A stretch of DNA of 64,000 nt, from contig NZ_MHZG01000001.1 in NCBI RefSeq assembly GCF_001830325.1, forward strand, positions 372,001-436,000, read 5' to 3'. The position numbers and the translations under genes were made by a program. This DNA is from Polynucleobacter sp. GWA2_45_21. Its GTDB lineage: Bacteria; Pseudomonadota; Gammaproteobacteria; Burkholderiales; Burkholderiaceae. The notes beneath the pieces were generated by a model. That model saw nothing but the letters and a program-made list of their open reading frames with translations. It did no database searches and was not told the DNA's origin. This document shows positions 1 to 11,576 of this stretch, one piece after another (the stretch's first letter is position 1; every line of letters begins with the position of its first letter).

Positions 1-1
1 C

Positions 2-487
2 GATAAGATTGATGAGCAAAGCGAAGCTTGGGTAGCCCAGATTAAATCGATTGTGGATGCTTGCCGCAATTTACGTGGTGAGATGCAAGTCTCTCCCGCA
101 CTCAAGGTGCCTCTCTGGATTAGTGGGCCGCAAGACTTCCTGAAGAAGGCTAGCCCATACTTAACCGCGCTGGCCAAGTTATCCGAAGTCAAAATCTACG
201 ATGACGAGTCTGCTTTGGAGAAAGATGCTCCTGGCGCCCCAATGGCCTTAGTTGGCAATCTCAAGCTATTACTCAAAATTGAAGTGGATGTTGCGGCTGA
301 GAGAATTCGCCTGAGCAAAGAAATTGAGCGCCTAGCAATCGAGATTACTAAAGCACGCAGCAAGCTAGGTAACGAAAGTTTCGTAGCTCGAGCCCCAGAA
401 GAGGTAGTTGCCCAAGAAAAGCAACGTCTTGCTGGGTTTGAGCAGAACCATGAGAAGCTTGTTGCACAATTAGAGCGACTGAAATAA
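2..487 (+). CDS. valS: Valyl-tRNA synthetase, C-terminal part (truncated by window start)
   Basis: Open frame from the window edge; C-terminal coiled-coil ([48 protein letters not shown]) is typical of ValRS. Confidence 0.93.
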   Translation, partial: DKIDEQSEAWVAQIKSIVDACRNLRGEMQVSPALKVPLWISGPQDFLKKASPYLTALAKLSEVKIYDDESALEKDAPGAPMALVGNLKLLLKIEVDVAAERIRLSKEIERLAIEITKARSKLGNESFVARAPEEVVAQEKQRLAGFEQNHEKLVAQLERLK

Positions 488-515
488 AGCAGCAATAAAA
501 CTGATCGGAATTTCT

Positions 516-1400
516 ATGCCATTAAGCACTAAAGCCGTTACCAAAGCTGTCTTCCCTGTTGCAGGTTTGGGTACACGCTTCTTGCCAGCTACTAAAGCCA
601 GTCCAAAAGAAATGCTGAATGTCGTGGATAAACCCCTGATTCAGTATGCGGTTGAAGAAGCGATTGCTGCCGGCATTACTGAAATGATTTTTGTTACCGG
701 CCGCAGTAAGCGCGCCATCGAAGATCACTTTGATAAGGCTTATGAATTAGAAGCCGAACTCGAAGCCAAAAATAAGCAGGCACTCTTAGAGATTGTCCGT
801 AGCGTTAAACCAAGTCATGTGGACTGCGTGTATGTACGTCAACCTGAAGCGCTAGGTTTGGGTCATGCCGTTCTGTGTGCAGAAAAGTTGGTTCGCGATG
901 AACCCTTTGCCATCATCCTTGCGGATGACTTACTCGATGGTCAACCACCAGTTCTGAAGCAGATGCTCAAAGTGTTTGATGAGCAAAACGGCTCAGTCTT
1001 AGCAGTAGAAAAAATTGATCCTTCCAAAAGCAGCTCCTACGGCATTATTTCTGGGGCGGAAGTGTCCAAAGGGATCTATCGTTTAAATGGGATTGTGGAG
1101 AAGCCACAACCTCAGGATGCACCATCCAACTTGGCGGTGGTGGGTCGCTATGTTCTGTCTTCAGACATCTTTAATCACATTCGCAATCTCAAACCCGGTG
1201 CTGGTGGTGAAATCCAACTCACCGATGCGATTGCCTCACTACTCAAAGAAGAGCCAGTCTTCGCTTATGAATACGATGGTGTGCGCTATGACTGCGGCAG
1301 CAAGCTAGGCTACCTTAAAGCTTCTGTGGAATTTGCATTACGCCATCCAGAGGTGAGTACTGAGTTTGCGGCGTATTTAAAAGGCCGCTCTTTAACTTAG
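516..1400 (+). CDS. galU: UTP--glucose-1-phosphate uridylyltransferase
   Basis: [39 protein letters not shown] motif. Confidence 0.97.
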   Translation: MPLSTKAVTKAVFPVAGLGTRFLPATKASPKEMLNVVDKPLIQYAVEEAIAAGITEMIFVTGRSKRAIEDHFDKAYELEAELEAKNKQALLEIVRSVKPSHVDCVYVRQPEALGLGHAVLCAEKLVRDEPFAIILADDLLDGQPPVLKQMLKVFDEQNGSVLAVEKIDPSKSSSYGIISGAEVSKGIYRLNGIVEKPQPQDAPSNLAVVGRYVLSSDIFNHIRNLKPGAGGEIQLTDAIASLLKEEPVFAYEYDGVRYDCGSKLGYLKASVEFALRHPEVSTEFAAYLKGRSLT

Positions 1401-1446
1401 ACTCAAGTTCATCTTGGGCAGATTTAAATTCTGCGGGATAAAAGCA

Positions 1447-1476
1447 AAAAAGGCAGAAATCACTTTCTGCCTTTTT
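1447..1476. terminator. Rho-independent terminator, probably bidirectional (galU / tusA)
   Basis: AAAAAGGCAGAAA-TCAC-TTTCTGCCTTTTT between convergent genes. Confidence 0.85.
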
Positions 1477-1511
1477 CTTTGATGCTGAGAGTTTCAGACG
1501 TTTAAAGCACC

Positions 1512-1751
1512 CTATCTTCTCTTGAGGAAGAAAACCAATACATCGCCCTCGGTAGTACTGGAAAGTAATTCATTGCCAGTCTGTTTTGCAAAGGCAGGAA
1601 AGTCATTTGCCGCACCTGAGTCAGTAGCCTTGACTTTCAGGACTTGACCAGATTGCATTGTGGCTAAAGCCTTCTTAGTACGTAAGATCGGCAAAGGGCA
1701 ATTCATGCCAATGGCATCGACCTCGAGATCAAATTCAATGGGATTACTCAC
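1512..1751 (-). CDS. tusA: TusA-family sulfurtransferase
   Basis: 79 aa; [18 protein letters not shown] (CPxP) motif. Confidence 0.88.
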   Translation of the reverse strand: MSNPIEFDLEVDAIGMNCPLPILRTKKALATMQSGQVLKVKATDSGAANDFPAFAKQTGNELLSSTTEGDVLVFFLKRR

Positions 1752-4372
1752 TTAGAGGCCACCCAATCTTTCACACCAGCTAATGCCGCGCCCAACTTGC
1801 TTGGGTCAGTACCGCCAGCCATCGCCATCTCTGGTTTGCCGCCACCCTTGCCACCAACCTGCTGGGCAACAAAGTTCACCAAGTCACCCGCTTTAACTTT
1901 GGCAATCGAATCTGCAGTCACGCCAGCAATGAGGCTGACCTTATCACCCTGCACAGAAGCCAAGACAATTGCGGCTGTTTTCAATTTCGCCTTTAAGGCA
2001 TCCATGGTTTCGCGAAGTACTTGCGCGTCTGCACCATCCAAACGAGCGGCTAAGACCTTGATACCGTTGACATCAATTGCTTGTGTCGCCAATTCATCAC
2101 CTTGGCTTGCAGCAAGCTTGGAATTCACTTTATCCAACTCACGCTCGGCTTGACGTAGGCTTTCTTGGAGTTGAGCAACACGATTTACTAAATCACCTGG
2201 ATGGGTTTTTAAGATTGTTGCTGCTTCGTTGATCTTATCTTCCATGCCTTGCAAGAAGTTCAAAGCGTTTCTGCCAGTGACCGCTTCAACACGGCGAATA
2301 CCTGCAGCAACACCACCCTCAGAAACAATCTTCAAGCTACCGATATCCCCAGTACGACCAACGTGGGTACCACCACAGAGCTCTTTAGAGCTACCGATTT
2401 CTAGAACGCGGACCTCGTCGCCATACTTCTCACCAAAGAGCATCATGGCGCCCGTTTTTTGCGCATCATCCAAAGACATTACTTTTCCGGAGGTCGCAGT
2501 ATTAGCAAGGATCTCCGCATTCACAATATCTTCTATGCGACGAATCTCTGCTGCAGTAATAGGTGCATTGTGAGTAAAGTCAAAACGGGTTTTACTGGCA
2601 TCCACCAAAGAACCCTTTTGCTGCACATGATCACCCAAGACTTCACGCAACGCTTTATGCAGGATATGCGTAGCACTGTGGTTGCGCATCGTTTCAGTTC
2701 TTTGTTCAATATCTACCAAGGCATTGATTGCATCGCCCACCTTGAGCTCGCCTTCTTGCACTTCACCTTGATGACCAAACACATCAGCCTGAATCTTGAA
2801 GGTATCTTCCACTGCGAAACGCACTGCCTCATTGCGCAACTCACCCTTATCACCAACCTGTCCACCAGATTCAGCATAGAAAGGGGTGTTATCTAATACG
2901 ATCACGGCGGCATCACCAGCCTTGACAGACTGCACGGCTGAGCCATCAACGTAGAGTGCTGTTACTTTAGCGCCCTCATGCTTCAGAGTGTCATAGCCAT
3001 GAAACTGGGTTGGTTTGCCGGAGTATTCCAGGCCTTGTGCCACTTTGAACTTGCCGGCTGCTCTTGCTTGATCGCGCTGCTTTTGCATCGCTAATTCAAA
3101 GCCTTCTGCATCAACTGTCACGTCACGCTCACGGCAAACATCGGCAGTTAAATCCAATGGGAAACCGAATGTATCGTGCAAACGGAAAGCAGTTTCACCA
3201 TCAACCGTCTTCGCACCGCCTGCAAGCGCACCTTCCAAAATCTCCATACCGTTAGCGATTGTCTGGAAGAAGCGCTCTTCTTCCTGCTTAATCACATCAC
3301 TTACTTTGTCCTTGGCAGCTTGTAACTCTGGATAAGAAAGCCCCATCTCTTTTACGAGGGCGGGAACAAGTTGATAGAAAAACGGTTTACGTGCACCCAA
3401 CTTGTAGCCATGACGAATTGCGCGGCGCGTAATACGGCGCAGGACATAGCCGCGCCCAGCATTACCTGGGATCACACCATCCACCACAATAAAACTACAT
3501 GCACGAATATGATCAGCAATCACCTTCAGTGAAGGGCTGTCAATATCGCAATTTCCGCCGCCAGCTGCATCAACTGCTTCTTTAGCAGCCTTGAGCAAAT
3601 TCACAAAGAGATCAATCTCATAGTTGGAATGCACGTGCTGCAATACTGCTGCAATACGCTCCAAGCCCATACCAGTATCGACGCTAGGCTTAGGCAAGGG
3701 ATGCATATTGCCCGCTTCGTCGCGGTTGAACTGCATGAACACGTTATTCCAGATCTCAATATAGCGATCACCATCCTCATCAGGGCTTCCTGGAGGGCCA
3801 CCAGCAATATGCGGGCCATGGTCATAGAAGATCTCGGTACAAGGACCACAAGGACCGGTGTCACCCATCATCCAGAAATTATCTGAAGCGTAACGCGCTC
3901 CCTTGTTATCGCCGATGCGAATAATGCGCTCAGCTGGTACACCAATTTGCTTATTCCAAATCTCATAAGCTTCGTCATCTTCCGCATACACGGTGACAAG
4001 TAGCTTTTCTTCTGGAAGCTTAAAGACCTCGGTAAGTAATTCCCAAGCAAATTGGATTGCATCCTTCTTAAAGTAATCCCCAAAAGAGAAGTTACCCAGC
4101 ATTTCAAAGAAGGTGTGATGACGGGCTGTATAGCCAACGTTATCTAGGTCATTATGTTTGCCACCCGCACGGATGCATTTTTGAGCAGTGGTTGCGCGGT
4201 TATAGGGACGCTTATCAAAACCCAAAAAGACGTCCTTAAACTGGTTCATCCCCGCATTTGTAAATAACAGGGTTGGGTCATCCCCTGGCACTACCGGGCT
4301 GGAGGCGACAATTTGATGGCCTTTTTGGGCGAAGAAGTCCAGGTATGCCTGGCGAATTTGGGAGACTTTCAT
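1748..4372 (-). CDS. alaS: Alanyl-tRNA synthetase
   Basis: Full-length AlaRS ([22 protein letters not shown]...; [22 protein letters not shown]). Start set to the internal ATG at 4372 rather than track start 4408. Confidence 0.97.
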   Translation of the reverse strand: MKVSQIRQAYLDFFAQKGHQIVASSPVVPGDDPTLLFTNAGMNQFKDVFLGFDKRPYNRATTAQKCIRAGGKHNDLDNVGYTARHHTFFEMLGNFSFGDYFKKDAIQFAWELLTEVFKLPEEKLLVTVYAEDDEAYEIWNKQIGVPAERIIRIGDNKGARYASDNFWMMGDTGPCGPCTEIFYDHGPHIAGGPPGSPDEDGDRYIEIWNNVFMQFNRDEAGNMHPLPKPSVDTGMGLERIAAVLQHVHSNYEIDLFVNLLKAAKEAVDAAGGGNCDIDSPSLKVIADHIRACSFIVVDGVIPGNAGRGYVLRRITRRAIRHGYKLGARKPFFYQLVPALVKEMGLSYPELQAAKDKVSDVIKQEEERFFQTIANGMEILEGALAGGAKTVDGETAFRLHDTFGFPLDLTADVCRERDVTVDAEGFELAMQKQRDQARAAGKFKVAQGLEYSGKPTQFHGYDTLKHEGAKVTALYVDGSAVQSVKAGDAAVIVLDNTPFYAESGGQVGDKGELRNEAVRFAVEDTFKIQADVFGHQGEVQEGELKVGDAINALVDIEQRTETMRNHSATHILHKALREVLGDHVQQKGSLVDASKTRFDFTHNAPITAAEIRRIEDIVNAEILANTATSGKVMSLDDAQKTGAMMLFGEKYGDEVRVLEIGSSKELCGGTHVGRTGDIGSLKIVSEGGVAAGIRRVEAVTGRNALNFLQGMEDKINEAATILKTHPGDLVNRVAQLQESLRQAERELDKVNSKLAASQGDELATQAIDVNGIKVLAARLDGADAQVLRETMDALKAKLKTAAIVLASVQGDKVSLIAGVTADSIAKVKAGDLVNFVAQQVGGKGGGKPEMAMAGGTDPSKLGAALAGVKDWVASK

Positions 4373-4495
4373 GCGAATAATTATCGCATTGGCACTAGTC
4401 GGGGGCAAACCCTAGGCAAAGCGCCCTAATCCTGCCTTACAATCCTCCTACATTAATAAATAGATCGGCATTTGAGCCGATATAAGGAGCTCAAC

Positions 4496-4954
4496 TTGAA
4501 AATTCGCAATCAACGGGATTTTGGCGCTGGAATCATGTACATGGTGATCGGCCTTTTCTTTGCAGGCATCGCTACTACCTATTCTTTGGGCACCGCGGCC
4601 AAGATGGGGCCTGGATATTTCCCGCTTGCCCTGGGAATACTCATGTTTTTATTGGGTTTACTTGTACTCGTTACCTCATTGAGGGCTAGTGCAGCTATAG
4701 ACCAAATCCCCAAATTTAATTGGCGGGTGATCGGCATTATTACCGGATCAATTTGTCTTTTTGGCATTTTGTTACCAACCATGGGAGTTTTGGTAGCGAT
4801 TTTTGCCCTGGTTTTTGCATCCTCCACAGCCAGCAAGGAATTTAGCTGGAAAGCAGCTACCCTGAATTCTATTGTGCTGATGGGATTTACTTACCTGGTG
4901 TTTATCGTTGGCCTTAAGCTCACGTTCCCAGTTTTACCGTTCTTTTTCGAATAA
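4496..4954 (+). CDS. tctB: Tripartite tricarboxylate transporter, small membrane subunit (TctB family)
   Basis: Four-TM small protein directly upstream of TctA; TTG start preceded by AAGGAG. Confidence 0.85.
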   Translation: MKIRNQRDFGAGIMYMVIGLFFAGIATTYSLGTAAKMGPGYFPLALGILMFLLGLLVLVTSLRASAAIDQIPKFNWRVIGIITGSICLFGILLPTMGVLVAIFALVFASSTASKEFSWKAATLNSIVLMGFTYLVFIVGLKLTFPVLPFFFE

Positions 4955-4972
4955 TCACCGGGAACCTGAAAA

Positions 4973-6475
4973 ATGGAATTATTTAATAATCTCGCTCTCG
5001 GCTTTGATACCGCGTTTACCCTTCAAAATTTAATGTATTGCTTTATTGGCTGCCTATTGGGCACGCTAATTGGCGTACTCCCAGGCCTAGGCCCTGTAGC
5101 TACTATTGCTATGTTGCTCCCAGCAACCTATGCACTGCCTCCAATTGCAGCCTTGATTATGTTGGCCGGTATTTATTACGGCTCACAGTACGGCGGGTCT
5201 ACTACTGCAATTTTACTCAACATCCCTGGGGAAACGTCCTCGGTGGTGACGGCGATTGATGGCTACCAAATGGCCAAAAATGGGCGTGGTGGTGTTGCTT
5301 TATTTACTGCCGGTATGGGTTCATTCTTTGCTGGTTGCGTAGCTACTTTAGTTTTAGCCGCTTTTGCCGCACCACTCTCTGAATTAGCATTTAAGTTTGG
5401 TCCAGCCGAATACTTCTCCCTGATGGTTTTAGGATTAATTGGTGCAGTTGTGTTGGCTTCAGGATCTTTGATCAAAGCGATCGGCATGATCATCCTGGGT
5501 CTCTTGATGGGCTTGATCGGTACCGACGTGAACTCTGGCGTTGCTCGTTACTCCTTTGACATCCCACAATTAAGCGATGGTATTGGCTTTGTTAGTGTGG
5601 CTATGGGCGTATTTGGCTTTGCTGAAATCATGGGCAATTTGGAGAAAAAAGATGATGAAGAGGGCTTCCTCAACAAAGTCACCTCCATGATTCCTACCAA
5701 AAACGATATTAAGCGCATGGTTCCATCCATCCTGCGCGGCACTACTATTGGCTCTATTTTGGGAATTCTGCCAGGTGGTGGCGCAGCTCTAGCCGCCTTT
5801 GGTGCTTACTCAGTTGAGAAGAAATCCTCAAAATACACCCACGAATTCGGTAAGGGTGCTATTGAGGGTGTTGCGGGTCCAGAAGCAGCCAATAATGCTG
5901 CAGCTCAAACCTCTTTCATTCCATTGCTCACTTTGGGTATTCCGCCAAATGCAGTGATGGCTCTGATGGTTGGAGCGATGACTATTCATAACATTCAACC
6001 TGGTCCACAAGTGATGACTAGCAACCCAGCCCTGTTCTGGGGTCTGATTGCGTCCATGTGGATTGGTAACGTGATGTTGATTCTCTTGAACTTGCCTCTC
6101 ATTGGTATCTGGGTAAAGCTCTTGAAGATCCCTTACCGCTTGATGTATCCAGCCATTCTGGTCTTCTGCTGTATTGGCGTTTACACCGTCAACAACTCCG
6201 TATTTGACGTTTACGTAACTGCTGGTTTCGGTTTAGTTGGTTACCTCTTCTTCAAACTCGGCTGCGAACCTGCTCCATTACTCCTTGGCTTCGTACTCGG
6301 GCCAATGATGGAAGAGAACTTCCGTCGCGCTTTGTTATTGTCACGCGGTGATTTCACAACCTTCTTTACGCGCCCACTATCTCTGAGCCTGCTCATTGCA
6401 GCGGCTCTCTTGGTAGTGATCGTAGCCCTCCCGTCGGTTAAGAAAACCCGTGAAGAGGCTTTTGTAGAGGAATAA
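4973..6475 (+). CDS. tctA: Tripartite tricarboxylate transporter, large permease subunit (TctA family)
   Basis: [61 protein letters not shown] motifs. Confidence 0.96.
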   Translation: MELFNNLALGFDTAFTLQNLMYCFIGCLLGTLIGVLPGLGPVATIAMLLPATYALPPIAALIMLAGIYYGSQYGGSTTAILLNIPGETSSVVTAIDGYQMAKNGRGGVALFTAGMGSFFAGCVATLVLAAFAAPLSELAFKFGPAEYFSLMVLGLIGAVVLASGSLIKAIGMIILGLLMGLIGTDVNSGVARYSFDIPQLSDGIGFVSVAMGVFGFAEIMGNLEKKDDEEGFLNKVTSMIPTKNDIKRMVPSILRGTTIGSILGILPGGGAALAAFGAYSVEKKSSKYTHEFGKGAIEGVAGPEAANNAAAQTSFIPLLTLGIPPNAVMALMVGAMTIHNIQPGPQVMTSNPALFWGLIASMWIGNVMLILLNLPLIGIWVKLLKIPYRLMYPAILVFCCIGVYTVNNSVFDVYVTAGFGLVGYLFFKLGCEPAPLLLGFVLGPMMEENFRRALLLSRGDFTTFFTRPLSLSLLIAAALLVVIVALPSVKKTREEAFVEE

Positions 6476-6498
6476 TTCCCGAAAGCTTCCCAGAAACG

Positions 6499-6526
6499 AG
6501 CCCGCAGTAGTTTGCGGGCTTTTTTC
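6499..6526 (+). terminator. Rho-independent terminator of tctBA
   Basis: AGCCCGCA-GTAGTT-TGCGGGCT followed by T-tract. Confidence 0.88.
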
Positions 6527-6559
6527 TTTCTGGGCGGGGGTTTTCTCTACAATGGGCGC

Positions 6560-8332
6560 ATGTCCCAAGATAGCAAACCCTCTAAAGTTCCTGCCAGCGC
6601 GCTTGCTGAGCCTTCTAACTTTTTGCGCCAGATCATTGACCATGATTTGGCGAGTGGCGCCTATCAGAACCGCAGTAGCCGTGATGGCCAAGCTATCCCC
6701 TCCATCATTACGCGCTTTCCCCCTGAGCCCAACGGCTACCTTCATATTGGTCACGCCAAAAGTATTTGCTTGAACTTTGGCTTAGCTGCTGATTACAACA
6801 ATCAAGCAGGTGGCGCCCGATGCAATATGCGTCTGGATGACACCAATCCAGTTAAAGAAGATATTGAATACGCCGATAGTATTTTGGATGCGGTCAAATG
6901 GCTTGGCTTTGATTGGGGATCACACCTGTATCACGCGAGTGATTACTTTGATCAGCTTTATGAGTTTGCAGAAATTCTGATTCAGAATGGCAAAGCCTAT
7001 GTCGATAGTCAAAGCGCGGATGATATTCATACCAATCGCGGCAACTTTGGCCAAGCAGGAAAAAATAGTCCTTATCGCGATCGCACTCCAGATGAGAATC
7101 TCGCTTTATTCCGCGAGATGCGTGATGGCAAATACAAAGATGGCGAACATGTTCTACGTCTAAAAATTGATATGGCGCATCCTAATATTGTGATGCGTGA
7201 TCCTGTGGTCTATCGCATTCGTCATACCGATCACCACCGGACTGGCAGTAAGTGGTGTATCTACCCTTTATATGATTTCACGCACTGTATTTCCGATGCA
7301 CTGGAAAATGTCTCACACTCGATCTGCACTTTGGAGTTTGAAAATAATCGCCCGCTCTACGATTGGATTGTTGCCTCACTAGCAGAACTGGGGATCTTCA
7401 AAAATCCAGTGCCACATCAGTATGAATTTGCCCGCCTTAACTTAACTTACACCATCACTAGCAAACGTAAGTTGCTGCAATTAGTCGAAGAAAAACATGT
7501 TGATGGCTGGGATGACCCGCGAATGCCAACCATCGTCGGCATTCGTCGCAGAGGCTATACACCAGAGAGTATTCGCTTGTTCTGCGAGCGCATCGGGGTT
7601 TCTAAAGCGGATAGCTGGATCGACATGAGCACGCTGGATCAAGCCTTGCGTGATGATCTTGAAGCCAAGGCACCACGTGCCACAGCGGTTCTGAAGCCAC
7701 TCAAACTCGTCATTGAAAATTTTGATGCCTCTGCAAGTGAACCTTGCTCAGCACCGCGCCATCCTCAGCACCCTCAATGGGGCAATCGAGAATTTCATTT
7801 CACAAAAGAATTGTGGATTGAGGAAGATGACTTTATGAAAGAGCCCATCAAGGGATTCTTCAGACTCTATCCACCAATCGGTGATCAGCCCGGTGGACGC
7901 GTGCGTTTGCGCCATGGATTTGTGATTGAGTGCACTGGCTTTGAAGTAGACGCCAATGGCAATGTGATTCAAGTGAACGCGACTCACTTCCCAGATAGTA
8001 AGAGCGGTACTCCTGGTTCAAACAATTACAAGGTCAAGGGCAATATTCATTGGGTCAGCGCAGCTGAGGCTGTGCCTGCGCAAGTGCGTCTCTATGATCA
8101 TCTGTTTAATGATCCACATCCAGATAGTGGTGATAAGAATTTCCTTGATGCGATTAACCCAAGCTCTAAGCAAACGATTACTGCCTACTTAGAGCCTTGC
8201 ATGAAAGATGCTAAAGCAGAAGATCGCTTCCAGTTTGAGCGCCACGGTTACTTTGTGGCGGACCAAAGCGATTCTAAGCCGGGTCAGCCTGTATTTAATC
8301 GTACGGTTGGTCTTAAGGATTCTTGGAAATAG
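6560..8332 (+). CDS. glnS: Glutaminyl-tRNA synthetase
   Basis: TRFPPEPNGYLHIGHAKSICLNFGLA; class I aaRS, GlnRS type. Confidence 0.97.
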   Translation: MSQDSKPSKVPASALAEPSNFLRQIIDHDLASGAYQNRSSRDGQAIPSIITRFPPEPNGYLHIGHAKSICLNFGLAADYNNQAGGARCNMRLDDTNPVKEDIEYADSILDAVKWLGFDWGSHLYHASDYFDQLYEFAEILIQNGKAYVDSQSADDIHTNRGNFGQAGKNSPYRDRTPDENLALFREMRDGKYKDGEHVLRLKIDMAHPNIVMRDPVVYRIRHTDHHRTGSKWCIYPLYDFTHCISDALENVSHSICTLEFENNRPLYDWIVASLAELGIFKNPVPHQYEFARLNLTYTITSKRKLLQLVEEKHVDGWDDPRMPTIVGIRRRGYTPESIRLFCERIGVSKADSWIDMSTLDQALRDDLEAKAPRATAVLKPLKLVIENFDASASEPCSAPRHPQHPQWGNREFHFTKELWIEEDDFMKEPIKGFFRLYPPIGDQPGGRVRLRHGFVIECTGFEVDANGNVIQVNATHFPDSKSGTPGSNNYKVKGNIHWVSAAEAVPAQVRLYDHLFNDPHPDSGDKNFLDAINPSSKQTITAYLEPCMKDAKAEDRFQFERHGYFVADQSDSKPGQPVFNRTVGLKDSWK

Positions 8333-9200
8333 TTTTCAGAAACTCTGCGACGCTGGGATAGCGTAGCGGAGTTTTTAATTCTGCCAGTCGTGTATTCGTT
8401 ACGCGCCGAGACTCACGCATAAAAGACCACAGCATGGGAGATACGATCTTCTCCAACTGCGCAGCAGGCATTCTTGGTGGCCGATCTAAGCCAAAGGCAT
8501 CAGCCACTTCATCAAAGTAATCGCCCATCCTAGTTTCACCGCCGTCACAGGCATTAATGACACGCTGTGGTTTACCGTGATAAACGGCAGCACAAACCAA
8601 TCTCGCCAAATCATCACTCTGAATATGGTTTGAGTAGGCATCCTCATCTGCGATTAAGGCGGGTGTTCCCGCTTGAATACGCTCAACTGGCAATCGGTCA
8701 GCAGCATAAATACCTGGCACACGCAAAATCGTCAGGGCTACACCGTGAGCTGGGGCCCAAAGGCGGAGGCAATTTTCTGCATCCACTCTTCGCGTAGCCC
8801 TCTCACTTTGGGGGTTAACAGGGGTCACTTCACTCACCCTGCCACCTGCGTGATCTCCATAAACACCGGTAGTGCTCACATAAATCAAGCGCCCAACAGT
8901 ATCAGAGCCTTGGGATAAAATTCGGAGAAGGTTGCGAGTTCGGCAATCACGATGACCTGTATTTTGGGGTGGTGCCAGGTGGATCACGGTTTGCGCTAAT
9001 CCACTTAAACGCCACAAGCTATCGGGCTTATCCAGATCCCCCAAAATCGGAATCGCGCCAACCGCTCTCAACTCCTGAAAACGGGTTTTCTGGGAAGTTA
9101 AGGCATATACCCGATGACTTCGGGCAAGCTGCTTGGCAACACGAAGGCCAATGTCGCCGCAGCCAATGATCAGGATTCGAGGTTTACCAAAAGATTGCAT
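8313..9200 (-). CDS. NAD-dependent epimerase/dehydratase (SDR family)
   Basis: ILIIGCGDIGLRVAKQLA Rossmann motif; YVSTTGVYGD. Confidence 0.85.
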   Translation of the reverse strand: MQSFGKPRILIIGCGDIGLRVAKQLARSHRVYALTSQKTRFQELRAVGAIPILGDLDKPDSLWRLSGLAQTVIHLAPPQNTGHRDCRTRNLLRILSQGSDTVGRLIYVSTTGVYGDHAGGRVSEVTPVNPQSERATRRVDAENCLRLWAPAHGVALTILRVPGIYAADRLPVERIQAGTPALIADEDAYSNHIQSDDLARLVCAAVYHGKPQRVINACDGGETRMGDYFDEVADAFGLDRPPRMPAAQLEKIVSPMLWSFMRESRRVTNTRLAELKTPLRYPSVAEFLKTISKNP

Positions 9201-9230
9201 AGGTCACATCGTAACGATTTATTGAAAGGA

Positions 9231-10277
9231 ATGAGAGTGTCTTACCAAGTCACGCTCAAGGCGAGCGGCAAACAATTTACCGTCCAGAAGGATCAAACCC
9301 TACTTGAAGCAGCGCTCCAACAAGGCATCACGCTCCCGTATGGCTGTAAAAACGGTGCCTGCGGATCCTGTAAGGGCAAGGTTTTAGAAGGCGAGGTGGA
9401 GCACGGTCAACATAGTGCTGCCGCCTTAAGCCCTGCTGATGAAGCCGCTGGGGGCACCTTGTTTTGCTGTGCCCATCCTAAGTCAGACCTTTTGATCGAG
9501 GCTCGTGAAGTTCAAGGTGCCGGCGATATCGCCATCAGAAAGGTGCCTTGTCGCGTGAATGCGATTACCAAACCAAGCACTGATGTGGCGATTCTCAAAC
9601 TGCAATTACCAGCTGCCGAGCGCTTTCAATTTCTGGCGGGTCAGTATTTAGAATTCCTCCTCAAAGATGGACAGCGCCGCGCCTACTCCATTGCCAATGC
9701 GCCCGATCAAGAGGGGCCTCTCGAGTTACATATTCGCCACTTACCGGGCGGGCTCTTTACCGACTTCGTTTTTGGTGCAAAAGATCCCGCATTAAAAGAA
9801 AAAGATATCCTGCGCTTTGAGGGTCCATTAGGTAGCTTCTTCCTCAGAGAGGACTCCAAGAAGCCCATCATTTTTGTTGCGGCAGGCACTGGCTTTGCAC
9901 CCATCAAATCCATTGTTGAGCAAATGCAGCTCAAAAAGATCCAGCGCCCGATTCATTTGTACTGGGGTGGACGGCGCCCTAGCGACCTCTATTTGGATGA
10001 GCTCTGTCAGTCATGGGCAAGAGATATTCCTAATTTCAAGTACATCCCCGTCGTTTCCGATGCACTTCCAGAAGATCAATGGACTGGGCGCACAGGCTTT
10101 GTGCATCAAGCCGTGATCGCCGACTATTCTGACCTTAGCCCCTACCAGGTCTATGCCTGCGGCGCCCCTGTCATGGTCAACGCAGCCCGCCAGGACTTTT
10201 CTTCTCAGTGCAAGCTACCTGAGGAGGAGTTCTTTGCAGACTCCTTTACCAGCGCAGCTGATCTTGCAACAAGCTAG
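9231..10277 (+). CDS. 2Fe-2S ferredoxin domain plus FAD/NAD(P) oxidoreductase (CDP-6-deoxy-delta-3,4-glucoseen reductase-like)
   Basis: CKNGACGSCKGKV plant-type 2Fe-2S motif; RAYSIAN and GTGFAPIKSI flavin reductase motifs; ATG 9231 preceded by GAAAGGA. Confidence 0.88.
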   Translation: MRVSYQVTLKASGKQFTVQKDQTLLEAALQQGITLPYGCKNGACGSCKGKVLEGEVEHGQHSAAALSPADEAAGGTLFCCAHPKSDLLIEAREVQGAGDIAIRKVPCRVNAITKPSTDVAILKLQLPAAERFQFLAGQYLEFLLKDGQRRAYSIANAPDQEGPLELHIRHLPGGLFTDFVFGAKDPALKEKDILRFEGPLGSFFLREDSKKPIIFVAAGTGFAPIKSIVEQMQLKKIQRPIHLYWGGRRPSDLYLDELCQSWARDIPNFKYIPVVSDALPEDQWTGRTGFVHQAVIADYSDLSPYQVYACGAPVMVNAARQDFSSQCKLPEEEFFADSFTSAADLATS

Positions 10278-10328
10278 CCTGCTAAGCGTGATAATAGAAA
10301 CTTCATTTGATCTCACTTCGCACACGAT

Positions 10329-11522
10329 ATGAATAAGCCAGCCCAATCCGTAGATGCCCACTCAGTGATGTTTATTACTCCACGACCAGAAGTGATGATG
10401 GTTGAGGGCAAAGGTTCATGGCTCACCGATAACAATGGCAAGCGTTACTTAGACTTCTTGCAAGGCTGGGCTGTGAACTGCCTGGGTCATAGCAACCCAG
10501 GAATGATTGAAGCGCTCAATGCTCAAGCAAAGAAACTGATTAACCCGAGTCCAGCGTTCTATAACGAACCAATGATTCGCCTCTCCAATCTTCTAACTGA
10601 GAACAGCTGCTTTAACAAAGTATTTTTTGCCAATAGTGGCGCTGAAGCAAATGAAGGTGCTATCAAGCTGGCTCGTAAATGGGGTCAACTGAATAAACCA
10701 GGTGCCTTTGAAATCATCACCTTTGATCACAGCTTTCATGGTCGTACCTTAGCGACCATGAGCGCATCTGGCAAGCCAGGTTGGGACACCATGTTTGCCC
10801 CGCAAGTTCCCGGCTTTCCAAAAGCAGATTTGAATGACTTGGACTCTGTCAGAAAACTAGTCACTGACAAAACAGTTGCAGTCATGCTCGAGCCAGTTCA
10901 AGGCGAAGGTGGCGTGATCCCCACTACGAAAGAATTTATGCAAAGCCTGCGTAAATTCACTAAAGAAAACAATATTCTGTTGATCGTGGATGAAGTACAA
11001 GCCGGCTGTGGGCGCACTGGAAAACTCTTTGCCTATCAACATTACGGCATCGAACCAGACATCATGACCTTAGGCAAAGGTATTGGTGGTGGCGTTCCCC
11101 TGGCCGCGCTAATGGCAACTGATGCAGTTGCATGCTTCGTTCCAGGCGATCAGGGCGGCACCTATAACGGCAACCCACTCATGACCGCAGTAGGCATTAG
11201 TGTGATCGAACAGTTATTAGCTCCAGGATTCTTGGATGCAGTCCGCGCAAAGGGTGAACTACTTAGCAAAGAGTTGTTTTCTATCTCTGCAGAATTTAAT
11301 CTGAATGGTGAACGTGGTGAAGGCTTATTGCGCGCCCTCATGCTGAGCAGTGATGTTGGCGCCAAGTTAGTTGAACTTGCTCGCGATAGAGGTCCAGAAG
11401 GATTGTTGATCAACTCACCAAGGCCAAATCTCCTGCGCTTTATGCCTGCACTCAATGTATCCGATGATGAAATCCGTCAGATGTGCAACATCTTGAGAGA
11501 GCTCCTAAAGCAGGTGACCTAA
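10329..11522 (+). CDS. argD: Class III pyridoxal-phosphate aminotransferase, acetylornithine aminotransferase-like
   Basis: NSGAEANEGAIKLARKW; LLIVDEVQAGCGRTGKLFAYQHYGIEPDIMTLGKGIGGG. Confidence 0.85.
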   Translation: MNKPAQSVDAHSVMFITPRPEVMMVEGKGSWLTDNNGKRYLDFLQGWAVNCLGHSNPGMIEALNAQAKKLINPSPAFYNEPMIRLSNLLTENSCFNKVFFANSGAEANEGAIKLARKWGQLNKPGAFEIITFDHSFHGRTLATMSASGKPGWDTMFAPQVPGFPKADLNDLDSVRKLVTDKTVAVMLEPVQGEGGVIPTTKEFMQSLRKFTKENNILLIVDEVQAGCGRTGKLFAYQHYGIEPDIMTLGKGIGGGVPLAALMATDAVACFVPGDQGGTYNGNPLMTAVGISVIEQLLAPGFLDAVRAKGELLSKELFSISAEFNLNGERGEGLLRALMLSSDVGAKLVELARDRGPEGLLINSPRPNLLRFMPALNVSDDEIRQMCNILRELLKQVT

Positions 11523-11541
11523 AAGTATCTAGATGGAATGT

Positions 11542-11568
11542 AATAAAGGAGCCTTAGGCTCCTTTATT
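11542..11568. terminator. Bidirectional Rho-independent terminator (argD / ispH)
   Basis: 12-bp perfect stem AATAAAGGAGCC-TTA-GGCTCCTTTATT between convergent genes. Confidence 0.85.
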
Positions 11569-11576
11569 GTTTATGG

